64,000 bases of DNA. Source: Paenibacillus pectinilyticus. GTDB taxonomy: Bacteria; Bacillota; Bacilli; Paenibacillales; NBRC-103111. This document shows, piece after piece, positions 38,201 to 45,280 of this stretch. The stretch's first letter is position 1. The number at the start of each line of letters is the position of its first letter. The notes below the pieces were generated by a model. That model made no database searches, had not been told where the DNA came from, and saw nothing but the letters and a program-made list of their open reading frames with translations. The DNA is taken from positions 124,380 to 188,379 of the forward strand of contig NZ_LYPC01000027.1 in NCBI RefSeq assembly GCF_001700435.1, read 5' to 3'. A program made the position numbers and the translations under genes.

Positions 38201-40264
38201 CTTGAACCGGATTTTCCTCTGGAAGGTCCTAGCGGGGCTACATCCATCTATTATCACCATATGCCGGCGCAGCTCGGGCAAACGATGGATTATTTGATCA
38301 CCGAACAATCGCTGAAATCAAATGGGAGTATTACCTTCCCTTCCGTATTCGAAACTAATTTCTTATGGTTCAAATATCACCTCTATGGGAATAAACCAGG
38401 TCAATTCTACGGCAATTCGAACGTGTGGCTTTGGATGCCCAAAGGGATTATCCAAACCAACAATCCGCAATTGAACTGGATTACGGGAGAAAGCGGAAAT
38501 AAATTCTACATCAGTTTAACTAACGAGTCGACCTCTGAAGTACAGACACCGATCGAACTGAATGCGCAAATGATCGGGTTCAACCCAGCACAAGATTATA
38601 ACGTAACGATTATCCGTGATAATGGCACACCGGAGCAATCGGTTATGAGTGGCGGAATCATTCAGGCCACGGTTTCAAGTAAGGGAATAACCGCTATTAC
38701 TGTAGAGGGACTAGACATTGATGTGCCGCTGCATCAGGTTAGAACAGCTGATACATCGGATGCAAGTTATTTCTTCGATGTCCACAGTCCAATAGATGCT
38801 GTTAAAGGCATGCTGATCGTCAAGCCCGACAAAACGTCCTACGATGCTTACGTGGAGGCAAAAACGACAAAGCCAGCGACGATCCATTACTCCTTGGATG
38901 GCGGGGCCACGTACACGACCGTTCCAGACACGATCTATCCGATGGAATGGTCGATACGGGTAAATGATGTATCCCAAACGTTCACCTATTATGTGGAATC
39001 CGACGGCAAACAGACCCGCAAGCGGACGTTATATCTGCCGGATCAGGTAGCGGTAACGCCGGTCCAACCGGCATGGCACGAAGGATCGTCTATCGTTGTA
39101 GATAATACGGAGGCTGAGACAGAAGGCACTTGGATACGAGATACAACGGCCAATGACTACTACTATGATAACTACGTGTATGCCAAATCGACCACTGGCA
39201 CAGCAACAAGTAAAATTGCTTGGCGTCCAGATCTTCCTGAAATTGTCACTTATAGCGTGTATTACAAGCTCCCGCAAATAACCGCCACGAGTGAAAATTG
39301 GGCTACCAATGCCTCATTTACCGTTAATTATAGCGGGGGCTCCGAAACGGTAACCGTTGATGAATCAGCGGCCAATGGTACGTGGGTGTTCCTGGGGGCC
39401 TATCCTTTTGCAGCAGGGGATAGCGGGTATGTGGAACTATCCAATAAGGCCAACAAGTCGCGGGTAGTTGCTGATGCCATGATGTGGGTGGATCCTAATA
39501 GCGCGCTCCAACTGGAGTCGGTGGCCATCAAGTCGGATCGGGATGACTTGCAGATGACTCAAGCTGCTCAACTGAACGTAACTGGCCATTTGGATAACGG
39601 TCTGATCGGTGATTTGACCCAGGCAAATGTGCAGTATTTTGTTGATAGAACCGATCTGGCTGAAGTGAACAGCAGCGGTTTGTTAACCCTTCAAAGCCTA
39701 GATGGGGAAACGGATCACATCTCGGTGTGGGCCACGGTAACGATGGACGGAGTGACTTTAACAACGCCGCCTTTGGCGATAGCGATCAGGGATCTGACGG
39801 TTATCGTCGACAGCACGAATTCGGCAGGGTTATATACAACGGAAGGTTCTTGGAGCCAAAGTAATTTAGCTGGCTATAAGATTGGTGTGAAGTCACGTTA
39901 CTCTACCGTACAAGGATCATCCGCGACATGGAAGGCTCAGTTTCCTGAGGGGAGATATACGGTCTCGATCTACAAGCTCGTCCATACAACGGCCAATGAT
40001 AATCATGTCAAAGTGGAAGTGAAGCATCAGTCAGTTACCGAGGTCACATATCTCGATGCGACTGTCGGCTCGTCGGGGTGGGTTACTCTGGGAACGTTCA
40101 ATTTTACAGGAGACGGCAGCGAGTATGTTCGTTTAACCAGAGAAACGCCGACAACGGTAGATCCACCAACCCTTCCTGCGGATATGATTTATACGAGGGC
40201 TGATGCTGTCAAATTCGAAAGGCAATCCTTCAGCTTAGCATGGCTCGCGTGGTTAACCTATTAA
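35225..40264 (+). CDS. Large secreted protein with four golvesin-like beta domains and a helical-barrel-like core
   Basis: The 1679-residue protein starts at ATG 35225 behind AAGGATGTGAG; the frame is open back to 35135. A Sec signal (MIKKKLFILVLML...) is cut near TADA, residue 27. Two near-identical golvesin/Xly-type domains follow (about residues 35-192 and 193-348, sharing TSTGVKGY, FYKLDWADKADS and LTRADAVKFEG). The core (about 360-1150) has a beta-rich start and a helical part that looks like an (alpha/alpha) barrel. Two more diverged golvesin-like domains lie near 1285-1420 and 1515-1670. I cannot name its substrate. It is probably an extracellular glycan-active enzyme. Confidence 0.7.
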   Translation: MIKKKLFILVLMLTMIMPLSYFEIGTADAESLPYKTFIIDDGSITVDGVVTPDADNADNGYSAPNWTTSTGVKGYDNSSSKYTSTVGRTMTWNPRLDAGTARISFYKLDWADKADSNVKIEIVHNGTTDVQFMDLRPSFGAPAGWVDLGAYYFSGTGEEFVKLTRTTSSTSTVLTRADAVKFEGNIGQKEPHKTIIIDNGSITTDGVVTVDADNKNNGYSAPYWSTSTGVKGYNNSSSNYTDAVGRSMTWNPRLEAGTAKISFYKLDWADKADSNVKIEIVHNGMTDVMFMDLRPSSGPSVGWVDLGTYYFSGADTEFVRLTRTQPTTGTIITRADAVKFEGNIRQQAPPLPPLRSRTLANLSYTEKGSIANANYKATFYEAAWDGGKTIVRDLFYKDTDTGNWVPINNVAERLEEQWVLLDGNAGSRTNYYDTMNKRWITFDGISFPDSHTAVLTDSLHGSDYDLQVNWSMAGDNPDVSFDFIPRRNGNYVIGYQSFTTESVSGVNEVLSGFRSHAKMVGSVESTSLRELSAPMSLVEKNDGSGNALTYGVFVPSDELPVEFEPTGGVSQQRLGMSLVNNEGSVQPILYAPQLGTYSQMTAESTYQFHMGLIAQKSRLYAAYEDILRSEYGYSAYRENVADQSLTDAMFNMIDALKIEPQGDDSVNYVPSPSGWWNRAKGFIDIENEDSVRTTSNAALLGAYYLTGDDQLYDTRALPSIQYGVSRNGIGWSPTQKPVYGVPSLWKMATLPFDVSSVAAVNQMLGTSAGIGALGQEEYLVRDPDQKDRGPVIQPLMMYRMTGDAQYLQDAKDAADSYIAQNIDTPATVNVSKNEFIYYYGKLWMEILELYEETKDPKYLNAAYKEAKQYATMFVARPVPEGTVIIPQPETYNYAESFHWPESGKYEYPRSKLPEDVAGGVQADNWLVSPNGLTFEAGSTTGYYRMNAQEAPFMLRLSLYTGDKLLQDIAHNAVIGRYSSYPGYYYKGFAVSQLEPDFPLEGPSGATSIYYHHMPAQLGQTMDYLITEQSLKSNGSITFPSVFETNFLWFKYHLYGNKPGQFYGNSNVWLWMPKGIIQTNNPQLNWITGESGNKFYISLTNESTSEVQTPIELNAQMIGFNPAQDYNVTIIRDNGTPEQSVMSGGIIQATVSSKGITAITVEGLDIDVPLHQVRTADTSDASYFFDVHSPIDAVKGMLIVKPDKTSYDAYVEAKTTKPATIHYSLDGGATYTTVPDTIYPMEWSIRVNDVSQTFTYYVESDGKQTRKRTLYLPDQVAVTPVQPAWHEGSSIVVDNTEAETEGTWIRDTTANDYYYDNYVYAKSTTGTATSKIAWRPDLPEIVTYSVYYKLPQITATSENWATNASFTVNYSGGSETVTVDESAANGTWVFLGAYPFAAGDSGYVELSNKANKSRVVADAMMWVDPNSALQLESVAIKSDRDDLQMTQAAQLNVTGHLDNGLIGDLTQANVQYFVDRTDLAEVNSSGLLTLQSLDGETDHISVWATVTMDGVTLTTPPLAIAIRDLTVIVDSTNSAGLYTTEGSWSQSNLAGYKIGVKSRYSTVQGSSATWKAQFPEGRYTVSIYKLVHTTANDNHVKVEVKHQSVTEVTYLDATVGSSGWVTLGTFNFTGDGSEYVRLTRETPTTVDPPTLPADMIYTRADAVKFERQSFSLAWLAWLTY
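35327..36271 (+). repeat. In-gene tandem duplication of a golvesin-like domain
   Basis: Unit 1 begins at 35327 and unit 2 at 35801, a 474-base period (158 codons). Long stretches are identical at the protein level, such as KLDWADKADSNVKIEIVHNG, so the duplication looks recent or kept alike by conversion. Confidence 0.85.
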
Positions 40265-40303
40265 TGTACCTAGATTGAGTAAACACTAGATTACGTTTTA
40301 TAA

Positions 40304-40352
40304 ACAAAACACCGCGGTAACTTATTATTATATAAGCTACCGCGGTGTTTTG
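40304..40352. terminator. Bidirectional terminator between convergent genes
   Basis: ACAAAACACCGCGGTA and TACCGCGGTGTTTTGT form a long stem with a short AT-rich loop. It serves the secreted-protein gene and the amidohydrolase gene on the other strand. Confidence 0.85.
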
Positions 40353-40377
40353 TATTGTTGTCCTCATCGAGATAAGT

Positions 40378-41601
40378 TCACAAAGATCCGCTTACGAGCA
40401 ATCCCTTGTACCATACAGCTTGACGATTAGTTCTTCGCGCTATGGCTTCTGCCGAGCAACTGGCAGGCAGGAGCACAAAGCTTGCGATGTCACCAACCTT
40501 TGGCCATACTTGCTCACCTGTATGGTCGAGCGGCGTTATCCCGCCAGTAATGAATCCCAGGGATTGAGAGAGTGAATATTCATCGTTATACCCATATAAT
40601 TCAGCGAACCGTCCAGCCTTCTCCAGCTGATCTCCATTTCCAAAAGGAGACCAGTGATCCGTCAGGCTGTCTGTTGCTAATTTTACATGAACACCTTTGT
40701 TATGCAGCATGGGGAGAGGCATTGTGGACTTGCCGATTGGCACCGTCGAGGCTATGGACATGCCCAGAGAAGACATCCGTGCAGCTACCTCTTCTGATTC
40801 CTGCTCAGGAGCACTAGCAAACCAAAACGCATGGCTAATGGTTACTTTGCCCTGCAAGCCAGCCTCTTCCGTCAAATCAGCCAGCCGCAGCAAAGTTTGC
40901 TTTCCAGCTTCATTCCGATCATGCAAGTGAAGATCGATACCCGCATTGTTCATAACTGCTAGCTCTACCATCGTCTGCAATGACTTTTCAATATTGCCAT
41001 CTACCGTATATGGATCTACCCCACCGACAAGAGTCGCTCCTTCTACTAAGGATTCCTTTACGAGCTGGGCAGAATTTGATCGAAGCAGCCCATGCTGCGG
41101 GAAAGCAACAATTTCAGAGGATATTTTACCAGAGAATGTCTCCAAAGCTAGCTTGGTTGCCTCTAAACGGTGCAGTCCACTGACGTGTTCGATATTACAA
41201 TGGCTGCGAACATGCGTGGCACCAAAGCCTTGAATAAGCGCCAAAATACGCTCTGCTTGTTGTCTTGCCATAGGCAGTAGTTTAGGTAATAATATTTTTT
41301 CTTCTTCAATTCGCTCGAAAATGCTTGAAGCTTTGTTAACCGCTTTCCAAGGTCCGTCATAATACGTTTTATCTAAATGGATATGCGCTTCTTCGAAAGA
41401 GGGCAGCAGCAGGAGCTCCTTGCAATCATACTTGGGAAGATGTCCCTTAGGCTCCAATTCTGATCCAATCACTTCAGCTATGGTGTCACCGTCAATCCTA
41501 ATATGACATATTTTCGTATGTGTACCGACGATTTGTCCGTCTTCTTTGACATAGCCCTGCTCTAATCTCACATTTGTTAACCAATAAGAAGCATTTAACA
41601 C
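40378..41601 (-). CDS. Amidohydrolase, cytosine-deaminase-like
   Basis: The 407-residue protein has the metal motif H73-x-H75 in EEAHIHLDK, then HLHD, SHAF and a late aspartate in LATDSLTDHW. This order is typical of cytosine deaminase-like amidohydrolases. They deaminate or hydrolyse N-rich heterocycles, so the true substrate could be cytosine or another ring compound. The start is GTG 41601 with AAGGATGGG five bases upstream. The gene stands alone between two hairpins. Confidence 0.87.
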   Translation of the reverse strand: MLNASYWLTNVRLEQGYVKEDGQIVGTHTKICHIRIDGDTIAEVIGSELEPKGHLPKYDCKELLLLPSFEEAHIHLDKTYYDGPWKAVNKASSIFERIEEEKILLPKLLPMARQQAERILALIQGFGATHVRSHCNIEHVSGLHRLEATKLALETFSGKISSEIVAFPQHGLLRSNSAQLVKESLVEGATLVGGVDPYTVDGNIEKSLQTMVELAVMNNAGIDLHLHDRNEAGKQTLLRLADLTEEAGLQGKVTISHAFWFASAPEQESEEVAARMSSLGMSIASTVPIGKSTMPLPMLHNKGVHVKLATDSLTDHWSPFGNGDQLEKAGRFAELYGYNDEYSLSQSLGFITGGITPLDHTGEQVWPKVGDIASFVLLPASCSAEAIARRTNRQAVWYKGLLVSGSL

Positions 41602-41703
41602 GATATCCCATCCTTTTCACAGAATTAACGACAATTCATTTTACAATAAAGTTGCGAAACAATCGAAATCAGCTACCAGATGTTTAAAGAGTATGTTGTA
41701 AGA

Positions 41704-41748
41704 AAAGAGCTTCTACCGTGCAGAACAATCTGCATGTAGAAGCTCTTT
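41704..41748. terminator. Terminator between the XRE/cupin and amidohydrolase genes
   Basis: AAAGAGCTTCTAC and GTAGAAGCTCTTT form a perfect 13-base stem, with an inner TGCAGA/TCTGCA stem. It ends the minus-strand regulator gene. Confidence 0.85.
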
Positions 41749-41760
41749 CTTTCTCCCTAC

Positions 41761-42321
41761 TTACAAAGGATAACAAATGATCGTGTTATACATCGTTTTC
41801 TCATCTGCGATGTTCTCATAAACATGGGGCTGATCGGCGGAAAAGTGAATGGCGTCTCCGGCTTTCAACTCGTAGGTTTCATCCTGAATACGGAGTCGAA
41901 GCGCACCGCTGATCATCAAAATGTATTCTTCCACGCCGTCATAATGTGCTTCCGAGGCATGGGTACAGCCGACTTCAATTTCAACGGTGTAGATTTCAAA
42001 TTGTTTTTTCTGCTCAAAGGGAACGATAGGGAATGCTCGATATTGCCCATCCTCCTCTAGAAAAGGTTCTATTTCATCGAGGTGGATATGGGTCACTTTG
42101 GGGACATTGTCCTCGATCAGCGAAGTAAATGAGATGTGAAGTCCGTTTACGATTTTCCACAAGATCGAAATTGTTGGATTGGAATCACCACGCTCGATCT
42201 GACCAAGCATCGCCTTGCTGACACCCGTTAATTCTGCGACCTGATCCAAACTGAGTGATCTTGCTTTACGTATATTCTGAAGGTTTTTCCCGATCTTTTT
42301 ATGAATTTGCTCTTGATCCAT
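41761..42321 (-). CDS. XRE-family regulator with C-terminal cupin domain
   Basis: The 186-residue protein has a helix-turn-helix at residues 10-65 (SLDQVAELTGVSKAMLGQIE) and a cupin barrel at 100-185 (ASEAHYDGVEEYILMISG, AGDAIHFSADQPHVYEN). This is a common small-molecule-sensing design. It is divergent from tdh-kbl and probably controls that pair, with threonine, glycine or a related compound as a possible signal. That is an inference from position. Confidence 0.92.
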   Translation of the reverse strand: MDQEQIHKKIGKNLQNIRKARSLSLDQVAELTGVSKAMLGQIERGDSNPTISILWKIVNGLHISFTSLIEDNVPKVTHIHLDEIEPFLEEDGQYRAFPIVPFEQKKQFEIYTVEIEVGCTHASEAHYDGVEEYILMISGALRLRIQDETYELKAGDAIHFSADQPHVYENIADEKTMYNTIICYPL

Positions 42322-42399
42322 TCATTTCTCCTCTTCCTACAAGTACCTCAAGTATAAACCAAATTTAGCATAGCTGCGAAATATTTTCAAACAGATATG

Positions 42400-42433
42400 T
42401 ACAATATACCATCCGTATGTATAATATATTGTA
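42400..42433. promoter_or_regulatory. Inverted repeat TACAATATA-N16-TATATTGTA upstream of tdh
   Basis: The nine-base arms at 42400-42408 and 42425-42433 are perfect. It sits in the divergent region between the XRE/cupin gene and tdh and is a candidate operator for that regulator. Confidence 0.4.
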
Positions 42434-42500
42434 TATGCAAGATAACGCACAAAAAGTTAATATAGTAAACTTTCTTCTTTTGAAAAAGGGGGCATACAAC

Positions 42501-43589
42501 ATGAGAGAGACGATGATCGGACTTGTAAAAGAGGTTCGTGGACCTGGTGCAGTTTTACGTGAAGTCCCGATACCACACTGTGGACCCGACGAAGTATTGG
42601 TTAAAATAAAAGCTACCTCGATTTGCGGGACGGATGTCCATATCTATAAATGGGATGACTGGGCGGAAAGCGCAGTCGTAACACCGAATGTATTCGGTCA
42701 TGAATTCGCTGGCGTGGTCGAAGAGATCGGCAGCCAAGTGACCAATGTGAAAGTCGGAGATCATGTTTCAGCCGAAGGCCACATCGTATGCGGTGTATGT
42801 AAAGCTTGCCGAACCGGCAACGCGCATGTCTGCCCGAATACGGTTAGCTTCGGGATTACAGCGCCAGGCTGTTTTACGGAATATGCGGTTGTTAAAGCAT
42901 CGAACGTCATCCACAACAGGCCGGATATGCCGTTTGAGCTGGCCTGTTTGCAAGACCCGCTGGGTAATGCGGTGCAGACTGTCTTGTCGGGTGAAATCGT
43001 TGGGAAGTCGGTTGTTGTCATCGGTACTGGGCCCATCGGGTTGATGGCGGTTGCCGTTGCCAAAGCGAGCGGAGCTGGCGTTGTGATCGCTGTTGACATT
43101 AATTCGTATCGCTTGTCACTTGCGAAGCAAATGGGCGCTGACTATATCATCAATAGCCGAGAAGAATCCATGGTAAGTGCTATTCGAGCTTATACCGACG
43201 GTGAAGGCGCTGAAGTTGTCTTAGAAATGTCAGGATACCCAGATGCGATTCGCGGTGGATTTGAGGCAGCGGCCTCCGCAGCGCGAGTATCCTTACTCGG
43301 CATTCCTACACAAGAAGTGCCGCTTGATTTATCACGTCATATTATTTTCAAAGGCTTGCGAATTGAAGGGATTACCGGTAGGCGTATGTACCAGACATGG
43401 TATCAGCTAAAAGGTTTGCTCGATCAGAAACGAATCGATTTGAAACCACTTATCACGCACACATTTTCACTGAATGACTATGAGAAAGCCTTTGAACTAA
43501 TGATATCAGGGCAATGCGGTAAAATCGTTTTTTTACATGATACAGAAATACAATTACCCTCAATGAAGGAGTGTGCGATTCATGGCTAG
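42501..43589 (+). CDS. tdh: L-threonine 3-dehydrogenase
   Basis: The 362-residue zinc alcohol dehydrogenase-type protein has catalytic zinc ligands C42, H67 and E68 (GHEFAG). Structural zinc cysteines are C97, C100, C103 and C111. The NAD motif is GTGPIG. It oxidises L-threonine to 2-amino-3-ketobutyrate, the substrate of the enzyme encoded next. The start is ATG 42501 behind AAGGGGG; the frame is open to 42417 without a binding site. The stop overlaps the kbl start by eight bases, which couples the two products. Confidence 0.95.
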   Translation: MRETMIGLVKEVRGPGAVLREVPIPHCGPDEVLVKIKATSICGTDVHIYKWDDWAESAVVTPNVFGHEFAGVVEEIGSQVTNVKVGDHVSAEGHIVCGVCKACRTGNAHVCPNTVSFGITAPGCFTEYAVVKASNVIHNRPDMPFELACLQDPLGNAVQTVLSGEIVGKSVVVIGTGPIGLMAVAVAKASGAGVVIAVDINSYRLSLAKQMGADYIINSREESMVSAIRAYTDGEGAEVVLEMSGYPDAIRGGFEAAASAARVSLLGIPTQEVPLDLSRHIIFKGLRIEGITGRRMYQTWYQLKGLLDQKRIDLKPLITHTFSLNDYEKAFELMISGQCGKIVFLHDTEIQLPSMKECAIHG

Positions 43590-44754
43590 TTGGAACACCT
43601 TACAGCAAGAACTGGAGCAATTGCAGATGGAGGGCCGTTACCGTCCACTGACCGTATGGGAGAGCGGTTCTGGTGCATGGATGACATTGAATGGACGCTC
43701 GGTACTGCAAATGTCCTCTAACAATTATTTAGGACTTACCGAGCATCCTGGTATGAAGGAAGCGGCTATTCGTGCGATTGAGAAATATGGTGTTGGTAGC
43801 GGATCGGTACGAACCATCACAGGGACGCTTGATATCCATGATCAACTTGAACAAGAGCTTGCTAGATTTAAGGGAACCGAAGCGGCACTTGTGTTTCAAT
43901 CCGGCTTTACGGCGAATCAAGGGGTTCTAGCTTCGCTGCTTGGACCAGATGATGTCGTCATCAGTGACGAGTTAAATCACGCCAGCATCATTGACGGGAT
44001 TCGGTTAACGAAAGCGCAGCGGAAAGTATTTGCCCATAAAGATATGGATCAGTTGGAAGCAGCGTTAAAAGAGAGTGCTGGATTTCAGAAGCGTATTGTT
44101 GTGACGGACGGTGTTTTTAGCATGGATGGCGATATCGCCCCGCTGCCGACTATTGTAGCACTTGCTGAGAAATATGATGCCTTTGTCTATGTAGACGATG
44201 CCCATGCCAGCGGTGTACTTGGCAAGAACGGCAAGGGATCGACGGATCATTTCGGCTTACATGGTCGTGTGCACATTCAGATCGGCACCCTTTCGAAGGC
44301 GGTTGGCGCTGTTGGAGGGTACGTAGCTTGTGACCAAGTTGTCAAAGACTACCTGATTCATAAAGCGCGGCCTTTCTTGTTCAGTACGTCTCAAACACCG
44401 GCGGTAGCAGCTACTTGCCTCTCGGCCATTCAAGTGCTTGGGCAAAGCGGTGACCTCATCGCGAAGCTTTGGGAGAACGCTGCTTATTTCCGTTCGAAGG
44501 TGCAAGCACTGGGCTTCGACACAGGTGCCAGCGAGACGCCGATCATTCCTGTTATCGTGGGGAATCCAGCAAAGACGATGCAGTTCTCTGATTTGCTTCT
44601 GCAAGAAGGTGTCTATGCCCAAGGGATCGTCTATCCGACGGTGGCCATGGACAAAGGTCGCGTGCGTTTTATTGTCACGGCTCAGCATACACGGGAAGAT
44701 CTTGATTTTGCGCTACATGCGTTGCATAAGGCGGGGAAACAGATTTTGGAGTAA
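43582..44754 (+). CDS. kbl: Glycine C-acetyltransferase (2-amino-3-ketobutyrate CoA ligase)
   Basis: The 390-residue PLP enzyme belongs to the alpha-oxoamine synthase group, with GSGSVRTITGT, DDAHASGVLG and the PLP lysine K239 in GTLSKAVGAVGG. With CoA it splits 2-amino-3-ketobutyrate into glycine and acetyl-CoA. AAGGAG precedes ATG 43582. BioF-type 8-amino-7-oxononanoate synthases are close relatives, but the overlap with tdh makes kbl the clear choice. Confidence 0.95.
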   Translation: MASWNTLQQELEQLQMEGRYRPLTVWESGSGAWMTLNGRSVLQMSSNNYLGLTEHPGMKEAAIRAIEKYGVGSGSVRTITGTLDIHDQLEQELARFKGTEAALVFQSGFTANQGVLASLLGPDDVVISDELNHASIIDGIRLTKAQRKVFAHKDMDQLEAALKESAGFQKRIVVTDGVFSMDGDIAPLPTIVALAEKYDAFVYVDDAHASGVLGKNGKGSTDHFGLHGRVHIQIGTLSKAVGAVGGYVACDQVVKDYLIHKARPFLFSTSQTPAVAATCLSAIQVLGQSGDLIAKLWENAAYFRSKVQALGFDTGASETPIIPVIVGNPAKTMQFSDLLLQEGVYAQGIVYPTVAMDKGRVRFIVTAQHTREDLDFALHALHKAGKQILE

Positions 44755-44868
44755 AAAGTGGATAGTTGAACAGACCATCGATTCCTTCCGTTTCAGTACA
44801 TCGCGTTTTACGAGCAAAATCCTGCTTGAATATGTTATGCTCTATAATTAATTGTAGATTCAGAAGAG

Positions 44869-44907
44869 GAACACGAACCCAATTGGGGTTATCGTGTTTC
44901 TTTTTTT
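44869..44907 (+). terminator. Terminator after tdh-kbl
   Basis: GAACACGA-ACCC and GGGGTTATCGTGTTTC form a stem with an AATT loop, followed by seven T residues. From here to 44953 nothing else is visible. Confidence 0.75.
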
Positions 44908-44974
44908 GTTAGCTTGAAGGGAGGTTGAATTAACCCAAAGCCTACCATTATAAAACGCTTTCAATTTTTCTTGT

Positions 44975-45154
44975 ATGACGTATACGCGAGGCAAAGGGAA
45001 GATTTTCGTCTTTAGACCTGGATATGAAACCTCACCAACCTACCATAATCAGGAAGTCCTGAAGGTGATTTCGAATTCCGTTTACTGGGCCGCACCCGTA
45101 AAGGGGACGACGATGCCGGTCTTCGGCAACGTTAAGGCGTTGGAGAAGTTATAA
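44975..45154 (+). pseudogene. ThuA-like domain remnant (C-terminal fragment)
   Basis: A 59-codon frame ends at TAA 45152-45154. It reads YTRGKGKIFVFRPGYETSP, then YHNQEVLKVISNSVYWAAP, which is the usual C-terminal end of ThuA-type proteins (trehalose utilisation-like, class I glutamine amidotransferase fold). Full-length members have more than 200 residues. The frame is closed by a stop at 44951, and no upstream part was found in other frames. A terminator follows. It is best read as the tail of a deleted gene. Confidence 0.7.
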
Positions 45155-45177
45155 TCGTTGTCCAAAAAGAAAGCGTG

Positions 45178-45219
45178 ACGCACAAGCTTTCCCACATGGG
45201 AATAAGCTTGTGCGTTTGT
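45178..45219 (+). terminator. Terminator after the ThuA remnant
   Basis: ACGCACAAGCTT pairs with AAGCTTGTGCGT around an inner TCCCA/TGGGA stem, followed by TTGTTGTTT. Confidence 0.75.
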
Positions 45220-45280
45220 TGTTTCAGTCCGCCTAAATAAGTGTAATATAGAATAAATTCAACACGCGGGAGGAAATAGA

